Positions 57,794 through 64,000 of a stretch of DNA of 64,000 nt are shown here, in pieces. The position numbers and the translations under genes were made by a program. Positions within the stretch are counted from its first letter, which is position 1. Each line of letters opens with the position of its first letter. Source of the DNA: Thermostichus sp047461615. Lineage in GTDB: Bacteria; Cyanobacteriota; Cyanobacteriia; Thermostichales; Thermostichaceae. Under the pieces are notes generated by a model that was given only the letters and a program-made list of their open reading frames with translations, was not told the DNA's origin and made no database searches. The DNA lies in assembly GCF_047461615.1 (NCBI RefSeq), contig NZ_JANSHI010000005.1, forward strand, positions 67,072 to 131,071, given 5' to 3'.

Positions 57794-58333
57794 GCATTTT
57801 CCTCCCCGCCCCCACGGCCTGCGGTTTTGGATTTGCCCTCGTCTCGGAGAAGTGGTGTTCTAGGATTGGCTCGATTTGACAACAAAATTGACTCATCGTG
57901 CAGCTGTCCATTACCCTAAGCTCTGCTCCAATGGCCAACGACGAACTTTATAGACAGGCAGCAGGAAAAAAGTAGCCCAGCAGAGGAGCCTGTGGCAGCC
58001 TAGCCACCTCTTGCCCGTAACTTGCCTGCAGGAAAGAAGCCTGTCCTCGGGAGAAATGAAAAGCTAGGTCTAACTGGAAGAGGCACACCTCTTTGTAGCA
58101 CCTGGCGCCTGGGCCCTGTTGCGGCTGCTGCCTGCTCTAGATAGTGAGCTCAAATTTGGCCCGACTTTTGCTGGCTGCTCATCTTGCCTTGGGTTAGGTT
58201 GAGGGCTAGCAAGGGTGGCAGCGGCAGAAGCCAGGGGTAGCAAAATTATAGCGCTTGCGGGATCCCTCAGCCCAGCTAACCCTGATACCGCAGCCTGACT
58301 GGAGATTTGTCCAGGGGATCCTGCCACCCGTCC
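57794..58333 (-). promoter_or_regulatory. Long leader/promoter region of rne
   Basis: About 540 bases with no gene on either strand. TATAAT occurs at 58245-58250 on the minus strand, a perfect -10 without a clear -35, which would give a leader of about 440 bases. A TATAAA at about 57948 is an alternative. Long self-cleaved rne leaders are known in bacteria including Synechocystis, so an autoregulated 5' UTR is plausible. Confidence 0.5.
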
Positions 58334-60973
58334 TCAGTCGGAATTCAAGGTGCCGTCCTCCCACAACAAGCGCAGCCGTTTGGACGCCTGCAGCGTCCAG
58401 CGAGGCAAGCCCAGGGCCTCGGCCATTTGCAGCAGTTGGTTGGGCCGCAGGTAGGCGCCGTTGTTGCGGCAACTGCCGCGGTAGAAGAGGTAGGCGCTGC
58501 CGTCGGGGGCCAAGCCCTGAAACTCCAGGTAGTATAGCAGGGGACGGGCATTGAAGAGAGAAGCTTTGCCCGACTTGGAGACTTTTTCAATCCAGATCTC
58601 GCGCGCATCCAGGATCTGGGTGACCCAGGCTGGCCAGTCGGCAGTGGGCGACTCGCAACTTACAGTGAGCTGATACTCAGCGGCATAGACGGCTTCGGTA
58701 GCCGAGGGATCTCGCAGGCCAATCTCTTGGATGGCCCGGATGGAGATTTCTGGCGGCAGTTGTTCGACAAGCAGGGCGCGCAGTTCGTCAGGGGTAACGG
58801 GCCCCTCGGGGCGCTTTAGCAATTCCAGATCGAGGACTTCGCCGTAGCCTTCCTGGCCGATGGGTAGGGCGTTGGCGTTGGCTAGTCGAGGCATGGGGTG
58901 GTAGCCGCCGCTGAAGGCTAGGGGCAAGCCGGCGCGCCGACAGGCCCGCTCCCATAGGCGCATGAGATCCAGGTGGCCTAGCCAACGCAGATCCCCAGTT
59001 TTGCTGTAGGTGATGCGGAAACGCTGGGCAGGCGGCTCTGGCTCGAGAGGATCGGGGGTGGGGGTGGGGCGGCTTTGCAAGGGCGGAACGGGCGGGGGCG
59101 GGATGACAATGTTGTGACCAAAGCCGGGACCGCAGACGCCGCAGGCGGAGCACTTCTCGAAGGAGCAGTCTTCTACCGTGATCGCTTCTAGGGCGCGGCG
59201 GTAGTCTTTCTGCAGCCATTTCTTGTCGATGCCGGTATCGATGTGATCCCAGGGCAAGGGATCCTCCAGGCCAAATTCGCGCATCGGGAGATAGGCGCAG
59301 AGGGCCACTGGATCGGCGCTGGGATCTACCGCCTCGCCGCAGTAGGCCTTCACCCAGGCGGCATAGGCGGCGTCGATGTTTTCCCACCAGGCATCCAAGC
59401 CGGCGCCAGCTCGCCAGGCCTGCTCGATCATGCGGCCCAGGGAGCGATCCCCTTTGCCAATCAAGTCCTCCAGGATGCTAAAGCGAATATCGGTAAAGTG
59501 GGCCTTGACTCCCCGCAGTCGCCGCAGTTCCCTTTGCAGCAGATCCTGCTTGCGCCGCACGTCAGCGTAGTCCACCCGGTGCCACTGGAAGGGCGTGTGG
59601 GGCTTGGGGACAAAGTTGGAGAGGGTGAGGGTAAACTCCACCCGCTTGCGGCCCAGGGCCGCACATTCTCGCTGCAGCATCTCGACCGTGCGGGCAATCC
59701 CAATCACATCGTCGTCAGTCTCGCCGGGCAGGCCAATCATGAAGTAGAGCTTAATTTTGTCCCAGCCCTCCTGGACTGCAGTGCGAATGCCGCGAATGAG
59801 GTCAGCATCGCTAAGGCCCTTGTTGATGATGTCCCGCAGCCGTTGCGTGCCGGCCTCCGGAGCAAAGGTCAGCCCCGAGCGGCGGGATCCCTTCATGATG
59901 GCGGAAATGTTCTCATCAAAGCGATCCACCCGCTGGCTGGGCAGGGAAAGGGCAATGTGCTGGCCAAGGAGACGGTTATGTAGCTCTGCTCCCACCGCCG
60001 GCAGGGAAAGGTAGTCAGAGCAGCTGAGAGAAGAAAGAGAAAACTCGTTGTAGCCGGTCTTGCGCAAGCCCTGCACCACCGCCTCCACTACCGCTTCCGG
60101 ATCGACATCGCGGGCAGGGCGGGTGAGCATGCCGGGTTGGCAAAAGCGACAGCCGCGGGTACAGCCACGTCGCACTTCCACCACCAGGCGGTCGTGGACG
60201 GTGGCCACCAGCGGTACTAGACCAATGGAGTACTGCAGTTGGGGCAGCGCTACGCGGCGGCGAATGCGCTCCGGCACCCCAGGCACGATGGGCCGCGGGG
60301 GGATCCCCTCGTAAAACTGCGGCACATACACTCCTGGCACCTGGGCCAGCTCCAAGAGCACCTCCCGGCGGGGCTTGTGCAGGGATCCGGCCAGCACCTG
60401 ACCAATTTCCGGCAGCACCTCTTCCCCATCCCCGAAGACGAAGAAATCAAAAAAGTCGGCAAAGGGCTCTGGGTTGGAGGTGGCAGTCGGCCCACCGGCA
60501 AAGATGAGGGGACACTCTTGTGGGGTAAAGGCTTGCCGTTCCCACCACTTGAGCGGGATCCCGGCCAGATCCAGCATCTCTAGGATGTTGGTGCCCCCCA
60601 GCTCATAGGCCAGGCTGAAGCCGACAATGTGGAAAGCGCGCAGGGGGCGACGCGATTCTACGGCAAACAGCGGGATCCCCAGCTGCCGCATCCGAGCCGC
60701 CAGATCCGGGCCTGGCAAGTAGGTGCGGTCGCACAACTGGTCTGGCTGGGCGTTGAGGATGTTGTAGAGGATGATGTGGCCCAGGTTGGAAGCCCCCACC
60801 TCGTACAGCTCCGGGTAACTTAGCACCCAACGCACCCGTGCCGAGTCCCAAGGGCGATGGACAGCCCCGAATTCTTTGCCCAAGTAGCGAGCTGGCCGCT
60901 GGATTTCAGGCGTGAGCAAGCGATCCAAATCAACGGGTTCTAGGTGTGCTTCCGTGGCAGCCGCAGCAAGCAT
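58334..60973 (-). CDS. Radical SAM protein (TIGR03960) fused to a TIGR03936/DUF2344 domain
   Basis: The 879-residue protein starts with a B12-binding-like region (ARVRWVLSYPELYEVGASNLG), then the radical SAM core with its cluster motif RRGCTRGCRFCQPGML and the SPOR-type HFMIGLPGETDDDV segment read here as YFMIGLPGETDDDV. A second Cys cluster, CSFEKCSACGVCGPGF, lies near residue 615. After a Pro-rich linker comes the DUF2344 domain (FRITYSKTGDLRWLGHLDLMRLW). The fusion is usual in cyanobacteria and the role is not established. AGGA lies five bases before the ATG. Confidence 0.9.
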   Translation of the reverse strand: MLAAAATEAHLEPVDLDRLLTPEIQRPARYLGKEFGAVHRPWDSARVRWVLSYPELYEVGASNLGHIILYNILNAQPDQLCDRTYLPGPDLAARMRQLGIPLFAVESRRPLRAFHIVGFSLAYELGGTNILEMLDLAGIPLKWWERQAFTPQECPLIFAGGPTATSNPEPFADFFDFFVFGDGEEVLPEIGQVLAGSLHKPRREVLLELAQVPGVYVPQFYEGIPPRPIVPGVPERIRRRVALPQLQYSIGLVPLVATVHDRLVVEVRRGCTRGCRFCQPGMLTRPARDVDPEAVVEAVVQGLRKTGYNEFSLSSLSCSDYLSLPAVGAELHNRLLGQHIALSLPSQRVDRFDENISAIMKGSRRSGLTFAPEAGTQRLRDIINKGLSDADLIRGIRTAVQEGWDKIKLYFMIGLPGETDDDVIGIARTVEMLQRECAALGRKRVEFTLTLSNFVPKPHTPFQWHRVDYADVRRKQDLLQRELRRLRGVKAHFTDIRFSILEDLIGKGDRSLGRMIEQAWRAGAGLDAWWENIDAAYAAWVKAYCGEAVDPSADPVALCAYLPMREFGLEDPLPWDHIDTGIDKKWLQKDYRRALEAITVEDCSFEKCSACGVCGPGFGHNIVIPPPPVPPLQSRPTPTPDPLEPEPPAQRFRITYSKTGDLRWLGHLDLMRLWERACRRAGLPLAFSGGYHPMPRLANANALPIGQEGYGEVLDLELLKRPEGPVTPDELRALLVEQLPPEISIRAIQEIGLRDPSATEAVYAAEYQLTVSCESPTADWPAWVTQILDAREIWIEKVSKSGKASLFNARPLLYYLEFQGLAPDGSAYLFYRGSCRNNGAYLRPNQLLQMAEALGLPRWTLQASKRLRLLWEDGTLNSD

Positions 60974-60999
60974 GGGGATCCTGGCAAGAAGTAAACGCA

Positions 61000-61221
61000 G
61001 CTACTAATTCTGACTCTAGCCGAACTTTTCCAGCAGCCCAAACCCGGCGTGGTTTCTGTGTAGGCAACGGGCGCAACCCTCAAGAAAAGGACAGCTCGAC
61101 GGGAAGTGATCCCGTAAAGATCCCTCCAGTGGGGCAGTGGAGATAAACCCCGCTCCTAGCTAGGGGTCGTGGAAAAAGTCCGCCTTTGTCCAGTGTTGTA
61201 TCAGTCTTCAGATCAGAGCAG
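61000..61221. other. Gap between radical SAM and VKOR genes
   Basis: About 220 bases with a weak hairpin ACGGGA-AGTGA-TCCCGT (61099-61115) lacking a T-run. No gene is seen. Confidence 0.4.
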
Positions 61222-62076
61222 TCAATCCTGCTCTTCCTCTGCCTTGAGGGAGTACCCAGAAGCTACTGCCAAAGCTTCCAGCGAGCGGAGTCCCACGTAA
61301 CTGCGGCCATTGATAATCCAAGTGGGATAGCTGGTGATCCCTGCCTTCGTACATTCCTCAACCTGAGGCGTGCCGGGCCCGTTGGGCGAGCACTCCACGT
61401 AGGGTATCTGGGCAAAGGCCGACCCAAACAAGGCCTTCTGCTCTTGGCAGTGGGGGCACCAATAGGCCCCGTACATGGTGGCGCCAATCTTGCGCAGGTG
61501 GGCTGCTAAGCCTGCCGCTAGGGGGCTGGGCGGAGGAGCCTGCTTGGCGTACACCCCAAGGGTAACTACCAACGTAAACAGGCCCACGAGAATGTAACTG
61601 AAAGCCAGCTTGGCCCAGTCCAGCCAGCGGTGGCCAAACACCGTGACGAGCCACAGCCCCGCTACCAACCCCATCGCTACCGTGCAGTACAGGCAGAATT
61701 GCCGTAGCACCGCCACCATCAGGTAAAGCATGTACAGCTCAAAGGCAGTCATGGCGGAAACCAAGCCAAATAGGGCTGGCCACCGCCACCGCTTCACTCC
61801 TGGAATCCCCTCCGGCAGCCCTGCCAGGGCCAAGACGGCTAGAAACCCCAGCAGGCCAATGGCTGCGGTTGGGATCCCCAAAAACTCTGCCCACCGACTG
61901 GAGAGCACCAGGTTACACCCCCCATCCCCCCCACAGAAGGCAGCAGGTTGCTCCGTCAGCTTGGTGTAGGTAAGGTAGGCTGTTAACAGAACTCCCAAGC
62001 TGGACAAGAAGACCAAGATTGGGCGCGCATGGCGCTGCAGCCAGGTTTCTTCTGGGGTTCTGAGATAGGAAGCCAT
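61222..62076 (-). CDS. Vitamin K epoxide reductase family protein fused to a thioredoxin-like domain
   Basis: The membrane VKOR half has about five spans, with loop cysteines in FCGGDGGCNLVLSSRWAEFLGIP and the active-site CLYC in RQFCLYCTVAMG. The C-terminal thioredoxin-like half has CPHC in MYGAYWCPHCQEQK, with PTWIINGRSYVG as cis-Pro-like segment. In cyanobacteria this fusion (LTO1/VKOR) forms disulphides in lumenal and periplasmic proteins, including PSII assembly factors, using quinone as electron acceptor. ATG 62076 is chosen over a GTG at 62100. mutL lies 33 bases upstream on the same strand. Confidence 0.93.
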   Translation of the reverse strand: MASYLRTPEETWLQRHARPILVFLSSLGVLLTAYLTYTKLTEQPAAFCGGDGGCNLVLSSRWAEFLGIPTAAIGLLGFLAVLALAGLPEGIPGVKRWRWPALFGLVSAMTAFELYMLYLMVAVLRQFCLYCTVAMGLVAGLWLVTVFGHRWLDWAKLAFSYILVGLFTLVVTLGVYAKQAPPPSPLAAGLAAHLRKIGATMYGAYWCPHCQEQKALFGSAFAQIPYVECSPNGPGTPQVEECTKAGITSYPTWIINGRSYVGLRSLEALAVASGYSLKAEEEQD

Positions 62077-62108
62077 AGGATCGTTCCAGCAGCTTGACAC
62101 CCCTGAAA

Positions 62109-63821
62109 TTATAGAGGGGCAGAATTGACCTCGTCCGTGGGATCTAACACCGGCAAGCCGGCTGAGCGACGTACTTGAGCGGCCAAACTGTCTCCCAGCC
62201 GCAGGGATCCCAGCTTGGGGTCAGAGAGGGGGCGGTCGCAGATCCCCCAGCGGCGGCGAAAGTAGCGGGCTAAGTCGGCTTCGGCCAAAACTAGATAAAC
62301 TGGACGGCCATGGGGACAGGTGTGGGGGTTAGCCGTGCGCTGCCAGGCATCCAGCAACTGCTGCATCTGCTCCAGGGTAAGCGGGATCCCGTTGCGCAAG
62401 GCACCACGACAGGCCAGGGTTACCTGAGCTGCTTCTAGATCCGCACAGCGGCTGAGTTCCAGAAGGGATCCCTGCACCTCTTCGGGGTCTTCCGAGCAGA
62501 GAGCTAGCGGCAGGCGGCGCACCAAATACGTAGCGGGGCCAAAGGGTTCCGGCTCTAGCCCCAACTGTTCCAGCTGCTCCACGGCTTGGGAAGACAATCC
62601 CTGCAACATTACTGGTGTCTCGAGCTCCACTAGCTGCCAGTGCCGTTGGATCTCCTCATAGCGCACTCGCTCGTGGGCCAGGTGTTGCTCCACTAGCCAC
62701 AGCCCCTGGGGGTGCTCCGCTAGAATGTAGGTTTGGTGCAGTTGGGCTAGCGCCTTCAGGGGGGGCAAGGAGCAGCCAGCGGCGGAGGGAGCTGAAACCT
62801 TGTAGAGCGACTTGGACTCGCTGGCGCGGAGGAGATGGAGAGAGCGGCGGCTGGACTGGGCAGAGCCTGCGCGCAGAAGATCCTGCAGGTACTGGCGCAA
62901 TTGCTCCTGTCGCTTCTGCGGCTTTTGTAGATAGAGCTCGCTCTTAGCCGGATGGCGGTTCCAGTCCACTTGTTCCGGTGGCAGGCGCAGGTGCACCACT
63001 ACCAGAGGATGGCGGTGGCGGGGCAAAGCGTGTTGAAAGACTGACTGGATTAGCCGTTGCCACTCCAGCATCTGCACAAAGCGACCATTGACGGCCACCC
63101 GGATCCAATCGGGGCGAGGGCGATGCAGGCGATCCGGCAAGCCCACCACCAACTCCCAGTCGCTATCCCCCTCTTGAATGCGCCGGTAGCGCAGATCGGA
63201 AGGCTCCACCTGCGGCAACATTTGCAGGAGCAGATCCTGCAGAGATTGGCCCGGCCAAAGACTAAGTAGCAGCTGCCCCTCCTGGCAGACTTGCCAGCTA
63301 ACCCCTGGATGGGCTAGTGCAGCGTTCTGGATCAAGGTTAGGAGTGAGCGCGTCTGGGGCGGGGGACAGCGGCGCAGGGGCCAGCTAGCAAACAAATCCG
63401 CCACCGTCACGACTGTCCCCAGAGCGGTGGCTGCTGGCTGCTTGTGGATCAACTCCCCCTGCTGGTCGTAGGTGGCCAGCCAGCCATGCTCATCGGTGGC
63501 ATGACGGGTCTGGATGGTCAGGGATCCCAAGCGGGCTAGGCTGTGCAGAGCTTCTCCGCGAAACCCTAGGCTGCACCCATCCCACTTGCTCGTGGTATGG
63601 CGACGGGCTACCTGCTCCAACTCCGAGCCTGGGATCCCTTGGCCGTTATCGGCTACCCGCACCTGCCAGCGGCTGGGCCAAAGATCTACCTGAACGCGGC
63701 TGGCCTGGGCATCAAGGGCGTTTTCTATTAATTCCCGCAGGGCTGCCTCCAGGGAGTCGATCACCTCTCCCGCCGCCATTTGGGCAACTCGTTCCGGACT
63801 TAGAGGCCGAATCTTGACCAT
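62109..63821 (-). CDS. mutL: DNA mismatch repair protein MutL
   Basis: The GHKL ATPase motifs are clear: AAGEVIDSLEAALRELIENALDA, VADNGQGIPGSELEQVARRHTTSKW and GFRGEALHSLARLG. The C-terminal dimerisation half carries EQHLAHERVRYEE, which keeps most of the DQHAxxExxxxE endonuclease motif but with Glu for the first Asp and Leu for Ala. Whether it can nick DNA is therefore open. The second half is short (571 residues total). ATG 63821 starts VKIRPLSPERVAQ. It is downstream of psbA on the minus strand, separated by a terminator. Confidence 0.93.
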   Translation of the reverse strand: MVKIRPLSPERVAQMAAGEVIDSLEAALRELIENALDAQASRVQVDLWPSRWQVRVADNGQGIPGSELEQVARRHTTSKWDGCSLGFRGEALHSLARLGSLTIQTRHATDEHGWLATYDQQGELIHKQPAATALGTVVTVADLFASWPLRRCPPPQTRSLLTLIQNAALAHPGVSWQVCQEGQLLLSLWPGQSLQDLLLQMLPQVEPSDLRYRRIQEGDSDWELVVGLPDRLHRPRPDWIRVAVNGRFVQMLEWQRLIQSVFQHALPRHRHPLVVVHLRLPPEQVDWNRHPAKSELYLQKPQKRQEQLRQYLQDLLRAGSAQSSRRSLHLLRASESKSLYKVSAPSAAGCSLPPLKALAQLHQTYILAEHPQGLWLVEQHLAHERVRYEEIQRHWQLVELETPVMLQGLSSQAVEQLEQLGLEPEPFGPATYLVRRLPLALCSEDPEEVQGSLLELSRCADLEAAQVTLACRGALRNGIPLTLEQMQQLLDAWQRTANPHTCPHGRPVYLVLAEADLARYFRRRWGICDRPLSDPKLGSLRLGDSLAAQVRRSAGLPVLDPTDEVNSAPL

Positions 63822-63882
63822 GGGAATATCCAGCACTGCTCCGCGGGGAGTCCTCTTTGCTCAATACGCCCAGTATGTCCTG

Positions 63883-63913
63883 AAAGAAAAACCCCTGGCG
63901 CTGAGGCCAGGGG
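63883..63913 (-). terminator. Rho-independent terminator of psbA
   Basis: On the minus strand CCCCTGGC pairs with GCCAGGGG (63906-63913 and 63892-63899) around a six-base loop, followed by TTTTTCTTT. It lies 28 bases after the psbA stop and isolates it from mutL. Confidence 0.9.
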
Positions 63914-63941
63914 AAGTAGAGTCAGGAAACCTGGGGAAGCA

Positions 63942-64000
63942 CTAGCCCCGCACAGCCGGCGCTACCTCCACCGCCGCCAAGTCCAGCGGGAAGTTGTGCG
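63942..64000 (-). CDS. psbA: Photosystem II D1 protein, C-terminal end only (cut by window)
   Basis: The frame entering from base 64000 reads HNFPLDLAAVEVAPAVRG then TAG at 63942-63944. This is the D1 C-terminus: the ligands of the Mn cluster end in HNFPLDLA, and the rest is the extension removed by CtpA after Ala344. The rest of the gene lies beyond the window. A strong terminator follows. Confidence 0.93.
   Translation of the reverse strand, partial: HNFPLDLAAVEVAPAVRG

Noticed and set aside
58070..58327. An 85-residue minus-strand frame in the rne leader
   Set aside because: Its composition is Ala/Ser/Pro-rich filler, no ribosome site is seen, and it lies where a long rne leader is expected.
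1..64000. CRISPR array or cas operon near the CARF gene
   Set aside because: No regularly spaced direct repeats of 25-40 bases and no cas genes were found anywhere in the window.

Overview
The window is a chromosomal stretch of a cyanobacterium, with about 65 protein genes packed on both strands. The evidence is the C-terminal end of psbA (D1) at the right edge, ycf48, ycf34, ycf66, a Ycf23-type (DUF561) barrel, a bilin-protein-like operon matching Synechocystis slr0144-slr0147, cyanobacterial RNase E, SepF, and small cyanobacteria-only families (DUF3155, DUF3146, DUF4168). GC is high and the palindrome GGGATCCC recurs far above chance. With the gas vesicle genes this suggests a hot-spring unicellular Synechococcus of the Yellowstone A/B' type. 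That assignment is inference from memory, not a search result.

Layout. 0-9.3 kb: the end of gcvP, a coiled-coil protein, a hemerythrin-like gene split by an amber codon, an MnmC-type methyltransferase, accD, a STAS protein and an RCK-pore-RCK potassium channel. 9.8-21.4 kb: a CobO-like protein without a Walker A lysine, dcd, accC, an FHA protein, rubA-ycf48 (not followed by psbEFLJ), murG, an endonuclease III-like gene, a ClC channel, map, DUF2062, a small membrane protein plus DUF4168 pair, and DUF3155. 21.7-35.9 kb: a sugar nucleotidyltransferase overlapping an isolated gvpF, a Uma2 protein, DUF561, agmatinase, yggS-sepF-proC, a type II NAD(P)H dehydrogenase, an MFS carrier, ycf34, hemF, a serine hydrolase and an LpxB-related glycosyltransferase. 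35.9-48.9 kb: an orphan CARF protein next to a GT39-type glycosyltransferase, a membrane protein frameshifted by an exact 8-bp tandem duplication, exoD, an S1 protein, rrf2, moxR, ppc, ycf66 and aroH-type chorismate mutase. 48.9-55 kb: a four-gene slr0144-slr0147-like operon, hfq, and gvpA-gvpC-gvpN-gvpJ. 55-64 kb: an LptA-like protein, tRNA-Arg(CCG) overlapping rnhB, rne with a long leader, a radical SAM fusion, a VKOR-thioredoxin fusion, mutL and the end of psbA.

How the genes fit together. Most are housekeeping: glycine cleavage, fatty acid initiation (accC, accD), dUTP supply, peptidoglycan (murG), division (sepF), haem (hemF), carbon anaplerosis (ppc), RNA turnover (rne, rnhB, hfq) and repair (mutL, endonuclease III-like). 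A photosystem assembly theme runs through rubA, ycf48, VKOR, the slr0144-like operon and psbA. The accessory layer is the gas vesicle set, the Uma2 protein and the CARF protein. No CRISPR array, cas operon, insertion sequence or prophage was seen.

The observations I rate highest are the orphan CARF protein, the 8-bp duplication that breaks a membrane gene, the phycobilisome-like protein that keeps a bilin-type cysteine, the tRNA-Arg/rnhB overlap, and a near-perfect 13-bp hairpin between gvpA and gvpC.
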